Shown piece after piece: positions 8,982 through 18,248 of a DNA stretch of 64,000 nt. The position numbers and the translations under genes are program-made. The stretch is from NCBI GenBank assembly GCA_027627685.1, contig CP091241.1, forward strand, positions 640,942 to 704,941, written 5' to 3'. The notes beneath the pieces are model-generated. The model did no database searches, had not been told where the DNA came from, and saw nothing but the letters and a program-made list of their open reading frames with translations. The number at the start of each line of letters is the position of its first letter. Positions within the stretch are counted from its first letter, which is position 1. The DNA is from Hyphomonadaceae bacterium ML37 (GTDB lineage: Bacteria; Pseudomonadota; Alphaproteobacteria; Caulobacterales; Maricaulaceae).

Positions 8982-9998
8982 GTGAACGGACTTCCCCTGC
9001 CGGACTACGAGGCGGCCCCGGTAAACCCGGCGGTTCGCCTGGCGGCTCTGGCCAGCACCGATATGGCGGGCGTGGAAGCGCTGATCGCCGACCGGGCGTC
9101 CAGCGCCACGGCGGTGATCCCCGCTATTGCGCACTACCTGCTCGACGCCGGCGGCAAGCGCATCCGCCCCCTCATCACTGTCGCGACCGTGCGCATGCTG
9201 GGCTATGACGGGCGGGGCCATCTGCCGCTGGCGGCGGCGGTGGAGTTCATCCATTCGGCCACGCTCCTGCATGATGATGTGGTCGATGACAGCGATCTGC
9301 GCCGGGGCAAGCGGCCCGCCAACAAGGTCTGGGGCAATCCCCAGTCCGTGCTGGTAGGCGATTTCCTGTTTGCGCGCGCCTTCATGCTGATGGTGGACGC
9401 GGGCTCCATGGATGCGCTCCACGTGCTGTCGCGCGCGGCGGCTGTGATCGCCGAGGGCGAAGTGCGCCAGCTGGCCGCCGCCCGGCAGGTCGCCACCACG
9501 CGGGCAGAATACATGGACATTATCGCCGCCAAGACCGCGGCCCTGTTCGCCGCCTCCGCCCAGGTGTCTCCCATCCTGGCTGGCGCGTCCAAGCAGGTCG
9601 AAACGGCCATGGAGACGTATGGCCGCGAGCTGGGCCTGGCCTTCCAGCTGGTGGATGACGCGCTCGACTATGGCGGGCTCGCCGTGGAGCTGGGCAAGAA
9701 TACCGGCGATGATTTCCGCGAAGGCAAGATCACCCTGCCCGTCGCGCTGGCTTTGGAAGCGGGCGGCGCGGACGAGCGCGGATTCTGGGTGCGCACCATG
9801 GCCGATGGCCGTCAGTCTCCGGACGATTTTGACCGGGCTGTGGAGATCCTCAAGCGCCACGGCGCGCTGGATGCCACGCTGGAGGCCGCGCGCGGCCATG
9901 CCGCGCGGGCAGTCGAAGCGCTGGACGCTGCGCCGGACAATGTGTGGAGCCAGTCGCTGGCCGCTCTCGCCGAGTTCGTGGTGGAGCGCGCCTATTAG
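8982..9998 (+). CDS. ispB: polyprenyl diphosphate synthase (octaprenyl/decaprenyl type)
   Basis: A 338-residue trans-isoprenyl diphosphate synthase that elongates farnesyl diphosphate with isopentenyl units to give the ubiquinone side chain. The first aspartate-rich motif is DDVVDDSDLRRGK (98-110), the substrate-binding GGKRIRP is at 57-63, and the second Asp-rich motif is DDALDY near 223. The residues before the first motif suggest a long-chain product, consistent with ubiquinone-10 in this group, but chain length is inferred. The start is GTG at 8982 with an AAGAGG-like site. It converges on the 5'-nucleotidase gene after 15 bp. Confidence 0.94.
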   Translation: MNGLPLPDYEAAPVNPAVRLAALASTDMAGVEALIADRASSATAVIPAIAHYLLDAGGKRIRPLITVATVRMLGYDGRGHLPLAAAVEFIHSATLLHDDVVDDSDLRRGKRPANKVWGNPQSVLVGDFLFARAFMLMVDAGSMDALHVLSRAAAVIAEGEVRQLAAARQVATTRAEYMDIIAAKTAALFAASAQVSPILAGASKQVETAMETYGRELGLAFQLVDDALDYGGLAVELGKNTGDDFREGKITLPVALALEAGGADERGFWVRTMADGRQSPDDFDRAVEILKRHGALDATLEAARGHAARAVEALDAAPDNVWSQSLAALAEFVVERAY

Positions 9999-10013
9999 GG
10001 CGCTTGCGTCGCC

Positions 10014-11900
10014 TCAGCCGCAGTCAGCCCGCTGTGAATGGTCACATCCCTCCGCGTTGATGAAGCGCTGCGTACTCATCATCTCCGGGTCCGGACGCGA
10101 CAGCATCTCGCCGGCCTCGGCCCGGGCGCGCACGTGATTGACGAAGCTCTGGGCATATTCGGCGAAGGTGTCGGTGACGCGTCCCTCTGCGCTGGCGCGG
10201 GCTAAGACTGTGTATCCGTCACCGCCCCCGGCGGTGAAGGAATTGGTGACCACCTTGTACTCCGCATTCGGATTGATGGGCGTCCAATCTCCGGCGAGGC
10301 GTGAATTGACCTCCACCGCGCTGATGCGCGCGCCGGGCTCAGCGGACAGATCCACTGCAAAGCGCAAACCGGCCGCATACGGATAGGCGCCGCCGCCGCT
10401 GGCGCTGGCGGCCACGGCCTCTTCCAGCGTCGCGATGATTTCCGCGCCTGACAGGGTCAGCACGTGCAGCGTGTTGGCGAAGGGCAGGACGGTGAAGGCG
10501 TCGGCGATGGTAACCGGGCCGGCCGGGATGCTGGTGCGCACGCCGCCCGCATTCTGGATGGCGATGTCAGCGCTGCCTTCACGCTCCAGAAAAGCCTGCG
10601 CCACCAGAGCGGAGATATGGGCGCCGTGTTCATAGGTCTCCTCGCGTGAACACAGCGGCTCGGCGCGCCCTTCGCCGGGCAGGCGCACCATGCACAGCGT
10701 CTCGGCGGCCTCGCCGATAATGGTGGTGCGCAGATCAGCCAGCTGGGCGGTGAAGCCGGCCAGCAGCGTCTCGCTTTCCGAGTCGGCATCGACCGGGTGC
10801 AGCGCGGGGTGATCCTCCAGCGCGGCGCGCACAAGGGCGGCGTCTGCATCGGACAGAGCGATGTCAGCGTCATCTTGGCTGTACGCATAGCCGCTGGCGG
10901 CGGCGGGAAACATCGGCGCGCCCGAGCAGGCGATCACGCGGCCCGCCTCATCAAAGCTGACGCGCAGCTCGCCCAGCACCTGCGCATTGTCGAAGGCGTG
11001 GACCACGCACACCGGATCGCCGTCGGCATTGGTCTCCATGGTCGGATAGGGCCCCTCCGGCGTGAAGCCCAGCGGCGCCAGGACGCCGCGATCGCCCAGC
11101 AGGGTATGGGAATCGCCGCCCACAATGACATCCACGCCGGTCAGCGCGCGCGCCAGCGCCAGATCATTGGCGTATTGCAGGTGGGTCAGCAGGATGATCT
11201 GTTCCACGCCGCCTGCGCGCAGCCGGTCGATCTCGCTTTGCGCCGTCTCCGTTTCGTCGAGGAAGCGCGTGTCAGGATCGGGCGAGGAGGAGACCCGGGT
11301 CTTCTCCGCGATCACCAGCCCGATCACGCCGACGCGCCGCCCGCCCCGCTCGAAAACCGCCGAAGGCTGGAGGCGGTCCACCAAAGGCGAGGCGTCATGA
11401 GGCGCCACATTGGCGCCCAGCACGGCGGTCCCGCAGTCGCCGCCCGTCAGGAAGTCGAGGAATTGCGCCAGTCCGGCATCGCCGTGGTCGAACTCGTGAT
11501 TGCCCACAGCAAAAGCGTCAAAACAGATGCGGTTCATCATCGCCGCATCGGCCTCGCCCTCGAACAGGGTGTAGTAGAGCGTACCCGTGATGGCGTCGCC
11601 GGCATGCAGGGTCAGCACTGGATCGCCCGCCGCGGCGCGCGCTTCGATCAGCGTGGTCAGCAGGGGATATCCGCCATAGGCCACCGGCAGGCGCCCGTCC
11701 GCCGGCGCCGCCGCCTCCAGCGCCAGATCGCTGACATCGAAATCCAGCGTGCGTGGCTCGAGATGGCTGTGATGATCATTGATGTGCAGGATGGTCAGCG
11801 TATACGGCTCGGCCTCGCCGGCGGCAGGGCTTTGCGGGTCCGGCGCGCTGCAAGCGGAGAGCCAGAGTGCGGCGGCGATGACCGATAGCCTGATGCGCAT
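10014..11900 (-). CDS. bifunctional metallophosphatase / 5'-nucleotidase lipoprotein
   Basis: A 628-residue secreted UshA-type nucleotidase. It has a lipoprotein signal (LSAC, Cys17). The N-terminal calcineurin-like domain shows INDHHSHLEP (40-49), GDAITG and GNHEFDHGD (134-142). The C-terminal substrate-binding domain contains NAGGVRTSIPAG and GGGDGY. It would hydrolyse nucleotides or UDP-sugars in the periplasm for phosphate and nucleoside salvage. It is divergent from threonine ammonia-lyase and stands alone. Confidence 0.94.
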   Translation of the reverse strand: MRIRLSVIAAALWLSACSAPDPQSPAAGEAEPYTLTILHINDHHSHLEPRTLDFDVSDLALEAAAPADGRLPVAYGGYPLLTTLIEARAAAGDPVLTLHAGDAITGTLYYTLFEGEADAAMMNRICFDAFAVGNHEFDHGDAGLAQFLDFLTGGDCGTAVLGANVAPHDASPLVDRLQPSAVFERGGRRVGVIGLVIAEKTRVSSSPDPDTRFLDETETAQSEIDRLRAGGVEQIILLTHLQYANDLALARALTGVDVIVGGDSHTLLGDRGVLAPLGFTPEGPYPTMETNADGDPVCVVHAFDNAQVLGELRVSFDEAGRVIACSGAPMFPAAASGYAYSQDDADIALSDADAALVRAALEDHPALHPVDADSESETLLAGFTAQLADLRTTIIGEAAETLCMVRLPGEGRAEPLCSREETYEHGAHISALVAQAFLEREGSADIAIQNAGGVRTSIPAGPVTIADAFTVLPFANTLHVLTLSGAEIIATLEEAVAASASGGGAYPYAAGLRFAVDLSAEPGARISAVEVNSRLAGDWTPINPNAEYKVVTNSFTAGGGDGYTVLARASAEGRVTDTFAEYAQSFVNHVRARAEAGEMLSRPDPEMMSTQRFINAEGCDHSQRADCG

Positions 11901-12043
11901 GGCGGAGCGTCCCTCATCCTGTGTCGTCAGCGCCTCCTAGCACAGGCGGGGCGGGCCGGGAACGCGCCTGCCGCCGGTTTTCCGTTTGCGCATGCGTGCT
12001 GCACTGCCGCACACTGAGGTTTTCCCGCCCGAAAGCCACGCCC

Positions 12044-13285
12044 ATGTCCTTGTCCGCCCCTCCCATCTCACCCGCGCTTGAAGCGGCCCTGGCCCAGGTC
12101 TGGCGCTGGCATGATGCGGGGCTGGAGGGGATTGTGCGCACGCCCTTCCTGCGCGCCGACCGGATCGGCGAGGCTTTGGGGTGCGAGCTGTGGGTCAAGC
12201 TGGAGACGCTCCAGCACACCGGATCTTTCAAGGAGCGTGGGGCGCTGGCGCGGCTGATGAGCCTGACCAGGCCCGAGCGCGAGGCCGGTGTGGTGGCGGC
12301 GTCGGCCGGCAATCACGCCCAGGGCGTGGCCCGCCATGCCGCCCGACTGGGCATTCGCGCCGTGATCGTGATGCCGCGCGGCACGCCCATTGTAAAAATC
12401 CAGAAGACCGAAGGCATGGGCGCCGAGGTGGTGATCGCCGGCGACAGCTATGACGAGGCGCAGGCGCGCGCCGAGCGGCTGGCGGGGGAGCAGGGCCTGA
12501 CCCTGATCCATCCGTTCGATGACCCGTGGGTGATCGCAGGCCAGAGCACGATCGCGCGCGAAATGCTGGCAGAGCAGGGCGATCTCGATGTGATGATCGC
12601 ACCGGTGGGCGGCGGCGGCCTGTTGTCAGGCCTGGCGCTGGCGGCGCGCGAGACGCATCCGGACATCGAGATTATCGGGGTGCAGGCGGAGCTTTACCCC
12701 TCCATGGCCAACCGGCTGCAGGGCCTTGCGCGCCCCATTGGCGGCAGCACGCTGGCCGAAGGCATTGCGGTCAAGGCGCCGGGCGGGATCACGGCGGCGC
12801 TGTTGTCGGCTATGGCCGTTGATCTCATTCTGGTTGGCGAGCCGGCGCTGGAGCGCGCGCTGTATCTCTATCTCACTGAAATGAAGGTGCTGGCTGAAGG
12901 CGCGGGCGCTGCAGGTCTGGCCGGGGTGCTGGAACAGCCTGACCGGTTCGCCGGGCGCAAGGTCGCCACCGTGCTGTGCGGCGGCAATATCGATACGCGG
13001 CTGCTGTCCTCCATCCTGCTGCGCGGCCTGGTCCGGTCAGGGCGCATGGCGCGCCTGCGCATCGAGCTGATCGATGTGCCGGGCCAGCTGGTGAAGGTGT
13101 CCACGGTGATCGCACAGGAACAGGGCAATGTGATCGACGTGGCCTATCACCGGGTGTTCTCCGACCTGCCGGCCAAGGTCACCTATATCGACATCTCGGT
13201 GGAGGCCCATGACCGCGCCCATATGGAGCGCATCCTCGCCGCCGTGAAAGGCGCCGGATTCAAGGTGGAGATCGCGGCCTACTAG
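12044..13285 (+). CDS. ilvA: threonine ammonia-lyase with one ACT domain
   Basis: A 413-residue fold-type II PLP enzyme that deaminates threonine to 2-oxobutanoate, the entry to isoleucine. The PLP lysine is K63 in GSFKERGA, and the phosphate-binding loop is GGGGLLSG. The last 80 residues form a single ACT domain (ELIDVPGQLVKV). One ACT domain and this length fit the shorter form rather than the two-ACT E. coli IlvA, so a catabolic (TdcB-like) role cannot be excluded. The ATG at 12044 is chosen over an extension from 11921 that is poor protein sequence. A strong hairpin follows. Confidence 0.92.
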   Translation: MSLSAPPISPALEAALAQVWRWHDAGLEGIVRTPFLRADRIGEALGCELWVKLETLQHTGSFKERGALARLMSLTRPEREAGVVAASAGNHAQGVARHAARLGIRAVIVMPRGTPIVKIQKTEGMGAEVVIAGDSYDEAQARAERLAGEQGLTLIHPFDDPWVIAGQSTIAREMLAEQGDLDVMIAPVGGGGLLSGLALAARETHPDIEIIGVQAELYPSMANRLQGLARPIGGSTLAEGIAVKAPGGITAALLSAMAVDLILVGEPALERALYLYLTEMKVLAEGAGAAGLAGVLEQPDRFAGRKVATVLCGGNIDTRLLSSILLRGLVRSGRMARLRIELIDVPGQLVKVSTVIAQEQGNVIDVAYHRVFSDLPAKVTYIDISVEAHDRAHMERILAAVKGAGFKVEIAAY

Positions 13286-13329
13286 CACCGGAACGCACGC
13301 AGTCATCACGTCTGCACACTGAACGCAGA

Positions 13330-13359
13330 ACGGCCCGCCGGATTGCTCCGGCGGGCCGT
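13330..13359. terminator. bidirectional terminator, ilvA / ompA
   Basis: Perfect 13-bp stem (ACGGCCCGCCGGA, loop TTGC, inverse arm) followed by CTGATTT, lying between convergent genes. The stem is strong but the T tract is short. Confidence 0.8.
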
Positions 13360-13385
13360 CTGATTTGAGACTGACTGACCTGGAC

Positions 13386-14483
13386 TTAGTTCAGGTTGAT
13401 CAGGACTTCCACGCGCCGGTTCAGCGGCTCGCGCACGCCGTCCGGGGTCGCAACGGCCGGGCGGGATTCGCCGTAGGCGTTGATCGACACCGCACCGGCG
13501 GGAACGCCGAGACGGACCAGCTCGTCACGCACCGCACGGGCGCGGCGCTCGGACAGGCCGACGTTGTAGGCGGCCGAACCGGAGCGGTCGGCGTGGCCAT
13601 CGATGCGGACCGCAGCGACGCCGCAATTGCGGGCGGTGCTGATGGCGCTGTTGATGACGTTGCGCGACTGGTCGGTGACGTTGGAGCGATCCCACTCGAA
13701 GTACACCACGAACTCGGCATCCTCACACGACGGCGGAGGCGGCGGAGGCGGGGGCGGCGGGGGAGGCGGCGGCGGAGGCGGAGGCGGGGGCGGCGGCGGC
13801 GGCGGAGCCGGCGGCGCGCCGAAGCTGTAACGCAGGCCGGCCCACAGTTCGTGGCCGGACAGATTGCCCACGTTCACGCCGTCATAGCGCGTCGAGCCGT
13901 AGCCGAAATAGCGGTACTCGGTGTCGAGAACGATCCGCTCGGTGATCGGCCACGCGATGCCCGCGATGCCCTGATAGGCCACAGACAGATCCTGGTCGCG
14001 CACTTCGATATAGCGCGGATCACCCGGGATGATCGAGCCGACCGGACGCGTGCCCGTGTTCCAGCCCGACAGCGAGCCGTAAGACTGGGCGAAGCCGATG
14101 CCGGCGCCGAAGTACGGACGCCATTCGGTCGCAAAATCGAACTCATAGAGCACGTTCAGCATGGCGGTCCAAGCATGGAACGAGGAGCGGCTGTCCTCGT
14201 AATTGCCGATCGCGCCGGTGCGGTTGTAGCGGTGGGCGACTTCGCCCTCGATGCGCCAGTTGTCGGCCAGATGATAGCCGAGCGCCAGCTTCTGACGCCA
14301 GTCGCTGCCACCGTTGATCGTGCCGCCGTTCGGGGCGCCGCCGAGGGCGCCGCTGACCGTCGTCGATTCCGGCGTGCCATAACCAATTGCACCGCTCAGA
14401 TACCAGCCCTCATCGGCGGCCGCCATGGACGGCGCGCCGAGAACCAGTCCCAAAGCCGCAGCAGAAAGCAGATAGGTTTTCAT
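13386..14483 (-). CDS. OmpA-family outer-membrane protein with polyproline linker
   Basis: A 365-residue OmpA-like protein. It has a signal peptide (MKTYLLSAAALGLVLG..., cleaved near AAA-D), an eight-strand barrel domain to about residue 220, a linker of 25 uninterrupted prolines (227-251, codons at 13731-13805), and a C-terminal peptidoglycan-binding OmpA domain (SERRARAVRDELVRLG). The protein ties the outer membrane to the wall. The proline run is longer than ordinary for such linkers and should demand EF-P to be translated. The run is coded by mixed CCG/CCT/CCC codons, so it is not one pure triplet repeat. The gene is monocistronic. Confidence 0.95.
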   Translation of the reverse strand: MKTYLLSAAALGLVLGAPSMAAADEGWYLSGAIGYGTPESTTVSGALGGAPNGGTINGGSDWRQKLALGYHLADNWRIEGEVAHRYNRTGAIGNYEDSRSSFHAWTAMLNVLYEFDFATEWRPYFGAGIGFAQSYGSLSGWNTGTRPVGSIIPGDPRYIEVRDQDLSVAYQGIAGIAWPITERIVLDTEYRYFGYGSTRYDGVNVGNLSGHELWAGLRYSFGAPPAPPPPPPPPPPPPPPPPPPPPPPPPPSCEDAEFVVYFEWDRSNVTDQSRNVINSAISTARNCGVAAVRIDGHADRSGSAAYNVGLSERRARAVRDELVRLGVPAGAVSINAYGESRPAVATPDGVREPLNRRVEVLINLN

Positions 14484-14624
14484 GCCTTGGATCCTTCATA
14501 GAGATTGAACTCACGCACCTTATCGCGCGGTTATGTGACAGCTTTAACCCATTCTATGCAGCGCTGCACAAAACCGTGCCGCACTGTGTCCCTTGTGCAC
14601 CAGTTTTTGGGGCCGGGGAAGGGG

Positions 14625-14777
14625 TCAGCCTTCGGTTTCGATCCGGAGGGTTTCGTCGCCAATATTCATTTCGAGCGTGTTGGTCTGGCTGTCGCGCCAG
14701 ATGGCGTATCCGACCGCGCCAATGACGACCAGCGCCACTGCAAGGATGATATACACGACGGGTTTTGAGTCTCTCAT
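14625..14777 (-). CDS. small single-pass membrane protein
   Basis: A 50-residue protein (starts MRDSKPVVYIILAVALVVIG) with one N-terminal transmembrane helix, then a charged tail ending GDETLRIETEG. The ATG at 14777 has GGGA a few bases upstream; the longer ORF to 15002 is unlikely to be translated. Function is unknown, and I do not recognise a named family. It lies upstream of ompA on the same strand with about 140 bp between. Confidence 0.6.
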   Translation of the reverse strand: MRDSKPVVYIILAVALVVIGAVGYAIWRDSQTNTLEMNIGDETLRIETEG

Positions 14778-14976
14778 GATTTCCCATTTCAAGCTGCATT
14801 GCCAGGACCGAGAGTCGCATGACCGGCAACATGGCGGCAAATCATGGTCCCCCCGATTGACCGTCGCCAAGGCGTGAACCCTGACGTCCGGCCTGGACGG
14901 ACAACACCAAAGCGCCCAGTTCGGTTCCCCGGCGGCGGCCAAGACATGCCGGCCTTTAAGGTCGCACGGTGCGCCT

Positions 14977-16008
14977 TTATCGCGTCGAGCCGGGCTCTCC
15001 ATTGGATGCGCCGGCGCGGAACAGCCACAGAAATCCCGCGCACAGAAGGCCCAGCGCGGTCAGCACCAGAAGCAATAACCAGCCCGTCACGCCTTCTTTG
15101 AACAGCGTCCAGATGAACTGGCCCAGACACAGCGTCGACACGATGAGCAGGGTCGGTTTGCGCGGCAGATAGTTGACGACCACCGCGCCCAGCGGCGCGC
15201 CGAGCGCCACGACCGGCGCCGCGGCGAGCCAGTTACGGAAGACCGCCGGATCAATCGCATAAAGCGCCGGGTTGACCTGACCGAGCAGGGCATTGGATGA
15301 AATGCCCACCAGCGAGGTGAAGGCCATGAGCAGCACCGATGTCGGGATCGCCATTTTCAGGTCCGCCCGGTAGAACAGCACCAGCACGGTATAGATCATC
15401 ATGTCGATGCCGATGCCGGTGAGCGACGCCACCACGCCGCCGGTCAGGCCGACCGCAAGGCCGATTGGCGTGTCCAGCCGGTCATGGGGATGGCGCGGAC
15501 CCTCTGGCTTCACGATCTCGTTCAGCTTGAGCCAGTGTATGATCCCGAAACTCGCCCAGGTGACGGCGAACACCAGCTTGACCAGCAGGTCCGATGCGTA
15601 GGGCGCGATGAACGCGGCGCCCAGCGGCGTGCCGATCAGCGCGCCCAGCAGCGCCGGACGCAGCAGCGCCCAGTCCAGCGTGCGCCGCGCGGTCAGGATG
15701 TAGATGCTGGCCGAGACCATGCCGATGGACTGGACCGCCAGTCCGAAATTGCGCCCCAGCGTGGCGGGCAGGTCGAACAGGAGCACCAGGACGGGAAATC
15801 CGACAGTGCCGCCGCCCATCGGGGTGGAGCCGGCGAAGTAGGAGCCGGCGGCCATGGCCGCGGCGATGGGCCAGTGGTCGCGCACAACCGGCCAAAGGCC
15901 GTTGAGCGACACGATCAGCAACCAGCTGATGTAAAAGGCGGCCAGCCATAACAGGAATGGCCAGAAACGCCGCGCGCCGCGTCCGGTCTGCTCCGCCAAC
16001 GCGCCCAT
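14977..16008 (-). CDS. sulfite exporter TauE/SafE family protein
   Basis: A roughly 343-residue membrane protein of the TauE/SafE (DUF81) family with about eight hydrophobic segments and the family's GSYFAGSTPMGGGTVGFPVL region in the first helix pair. Members are proposed to export sulfite, sulfoacetate or other organosulfur anions; the substrate here is not determinable. The ATG at 16008 is preferred to an in-frame TTG at 16017. It is divergent from the MFS transporter gene. Confidence 0.88.
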   Translation of the reverse strand: MGALAEQTGRGARRFWPFLLWLAAFYISWLLIVSLNGLWPVVRDHWPIAAAMAAGSYFAGSTPMGGGTVGFPVLVLLFDLPATLGRNFGLAVQSIGMVSASIYILTARRTLDWALLRPALLGALIGTPLGAAFIAPYASDLLVKLVFAVTWASFGIIHWLKLNEIVKPEGPRHPHDRLDTPIGLAVGLTGGVVASLTGIGIDMMIYTVLVLFYRADLKMAIPTSVLLMAFTSLVGISSNALLGQVNPALYAIDPAVFRNWLAAAPVVALGAPLGAVVVNYLPRKPTLLIVSTLCLGQFIWTLFKEGVTGWLLLLVLTALGLLCAGFLWLFRAGASNGEPGSTR

Positions 16009-16228
16009 CCTGATCAAAACTCCCCAGCCGGCCCGCGCAAATATGAGCGCCGCCCGGGCGGCTTTCCAACCCCATTGCGCAGACGGAAGTTGGCGCGTCT
16101 GCCTGGCCCGAAGCGCAAAACGCTCCAGCAGCCGACGAAAAACGGTTCACACCGGGCGCGCGCGCACTAACCTCATGTCCACGCGACCGGCCCTCAAAGA
16201 GGCTGGCCTACAAGGGGAGGACTTGTCT

Positions 16229-17581
16229 GTGACGGCTGAAACAGACGCGCCGGCCAGCGCACCTGCGCCGCTGGCCAAACCCGCCCGCGCCTATGCGCTG
16301 GGCGTTTTGCTGGTCATCTACATCTTCAATTTTCTTGATCGCCAGATCGTCAACATCCTCGCCGAGCCGATAAAGAATGATCTGGGCCTTGCCGACTGGC
16401 AACTCGGGGTGATGGCGGGCTTCGCGTTCGCGATCTTCTACACGGTGCTGGGCATACCCATCGCGCGATACGCCGAGCGGGCCGACCGGGTGAAGATCAT
16501 TTCCGCCGCTGTGGCGGTGTGGAGCGCCTTCACCATCCTGTGTGGGTTTGCGGGCAATTTTGTCCAGCTTCTGGCCGCGCGCATCGGGGTGGGCGTGGGC
16601 GAGGCAGGCTGTTCGCCGCCGGCCCATTCGCTGATCAGCGACTATACGCCCAAGGAGAAACGCGCCTCCGCGCTGGCGCTCTATTCCATGGGCATTCCGC
16701 TGGGATCGCTGGCCGGCATGGTGGTCGGCGGCCTGATCGCCGACGCCTATGGCTGGCGTGTGGCGTTCTTTGTGGCCGGCGCGCCGGGGCTGGTGCTGGC
16801 CCTGATCACCTGGCTGACCCTGCCCGAGCCGCGCCGCAAGGGCATGCGCAGCATGACGGCCGCATCGGCGGCCAGCCGGCCCAGCCTGTCCCAGGCCGCC
16901 ACAGAGCTGCGATCGAAAAAATCCTTCTGGTGGATCTCGGCCGCCGCCGCCCTCGCGGCGATGATCGGCTACGGCCACATCACCTTCTACGGCTCATTCT
17001 ATTTCAGGAATCACGCCGAAGGGCTCGCCGCCATGGCCGAGCAGGTGAATGCCGTGCTGGGCACCGGCTTCGGGCCCATCGGCTTTCTCGGCACGACGCT
17101 GGGTCTGTTGATCGGCATTTGCGGCGCAGCAGGCACGTATCTGGGCGGGATACTCGCCGACCGGTCAGCGCGTCTCAATCCGGCGGGCTACGCCATCGTG
17201 CCGGGCATCGCCACCGCGCTCACCGTGCCACCCTTCGTGGCGGCCATGCTGGTCCCTGATGTCGGCCATTCATTCATTCTGCTGGCCATCCCGGTCTTCC
17301 TGGGCGCCATCTGGTACGGACCGGTCTTCGCCAGCGCCCAGAGCCTGGTGGCGCCGCACACCCGCGCCACGGCGGCGGCGGTGCTCTTGTTCATCATCAA
17401 TCTGGTGGGGCTGGGACTCGGTCCCGTCAGCGTGGGTCTGGTCAGCGATATGCTGGCTGTGTCCATGGGGGAGGCTGAAGGCCTGCGCTGGTCCATGGTG
17501 ATTTTCGGCGTTGTGGCGCTGGCCTCGGCGGGCGCCTTCTTCATGGCGGCGCGCACGCTAAAAGACGAGATCGTGAGCTAG
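16229..17581 (+). CDS. spinster-type MFS transporter
   Basis: A 12-helix major facilitator of about 450 residues. It has the spinster-family opening (YIFNFLDRQIVNIL), the loop 2-3 signature region (ARYAERADRVKII) and GEAGCSPPAHSLISDY. Spinster-like MFS genes in this bacterial group are often near catabolic gene sets. The best start is GTG at 16229 because AAGGGGAGG lies 8 nt upstream; ATGs at 16043 and 16175 have no comparable site. A hairpin follows the stop. Substrate unknown. Confidence 0.9.
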   Translation: MTAETDAPASAPAPLAKPARAYALGVLLVIYIFNFLDRQIVNILAEPIKNDLGLADWQLGVMAGFAFAIFYTVLGIPIARYAERADRVKIISAAVAVWSAFTILCGFAGNFVQLLAARIGVGVGEAGCSPPAHSLISDYTPKEKRASALALYSMGIPLGSLAGMVVGGLIADAYGWRVAFFVAGAPGLVLALITWLTLPEPRRKGMRSMTAASAASRPSLSQAATELRSKKSFWWISAAAALAAMIGYGHITFYGSFYFRNHAEGLAAMAEQVNAVLGTGFGPIGFLGTTLGLLIGICGAAGTYLGGILADRSARLNPAGYAIVPGIATALTVPPFVAAMLVPDVGHSFILLAIPVFLGAIWYGPVFASAQSLVAPHTRATAAAVLLFIINLVGLGLGPVSVGLVSDMLAVSMGEAEGLRWSMVIFGVVALASAGAFFMAARTLKDEIVS

Positions 17582-17590
17582 CGTTCGCGG

Positions 17591-17621
17591 GGAACCGGCG
17601 GAGCATCACCCCGCCGGTTCC
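17591..17621. terminator. hairpin between convergent MFS and VOC genes
   Basis: Perfect 11-bp stem GGAACCGGCGG / CCGCCGGTTCC with a 9-nt loop. No T tract follows, so it is a weak intrinsic terminator. Confidence 0.5.
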
Positions 17622-17640
17622 AGCTCGCTCTGAATGCGCC

Positions 17641-18225
17641 TCAGTCCCAGTCCAGCGGCGGATGGACGCGGCGGTTGAGCTCCACGATATGGCCGTCGGG
17701 ATCGCGGAGCATCGACACCATGACCTGATAGGTCACGCCGTCGCCGGGATATTCGCGCAGGGTCGGCTCGCTCATCACCCGCACGCCGGGGACCTCTGCG
17801 GCAGCTGGGAAGACCGTGTCCAGCTCGCTTGTGTTGAACAACAGCACGACATCGCCGGTCTCAAAACCGGTTTCCGGCACGTCGGGCGGCGGCGCGTCGC
17901 CGGCATTGGCCAGCTGCCACAGGCCGAGCATGCCGATCTGGTCGTCATTGGCTTTCAGGAGCACCAGGCGCGACTGGCTGGACCCGTCCCGGCTGGTGAT
18001 CATCTGGTCATAGCTGACGGTCATTCCAAGCGCGTCGCGATAGAGCGCCAGCGAGGCCTCCAGATCGCGCACCAGCAGGGTGGTGCGGCGCAAATCCAGC
18101 GGATTGCGCTCGGCGGCGGCGGCTGGCGGGACCGGTGTTTCCACCGCGCCCGCTGGCGGCGCTTCATTGCAGGCGGAAAGCGACAGGGCGGCGAGCCCTG
18201 CGGTGATGATGGACAGCGTTTTCAT
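17641..18225 (-). CDS. VOC-family (glyoxalase-fold) lipoprotein
   Basis: A 194-residue secreted protein with a lipobox (LSAC) and one vicinal-oxygen-chelate unit (TTLLVRDLEASLALYRDALG near the start, ending in RDPDGHIVELN). VOC proteins are metal-dependent isomerases, dioxygenases or resistance proteins; a lipid-anchored form is less usual. The ATG at 18225 has GGGGG 6 nt upstream; an ATG at 18249 overlaps the CpcT-like stop as ATGA and is the alternative. It is the last gene of the 17.6-21.0 kb operon. Confidence 0.86.
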   Translation of the reverse strand: MKTLSIITAGLAALSLSACNEAPPAGAVETPVPPAAAAERNPLDLRRTTLLVRDLEASLALYRDALGMTVSYDQMITSRDGSSQSRLVLLKANDDQIGMLGLWQLANAGDAPPPDVPETGFETGDVVLLFNTSELDTVFPAAAEVPGVRVMSEPTLREYPGDGVTYQVMVSMLRDPDGHIVELNRRVHPPLDWD

Positions 18226-18248
18226 GGCAACCCCCTTTGGCGTGGACA

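Noticed and set aside
13603..13830. Plus-strand ORF with a long polyglycine run
   Set aside because: It is the complement of the 25-proline linker of OmpA, not a gene.
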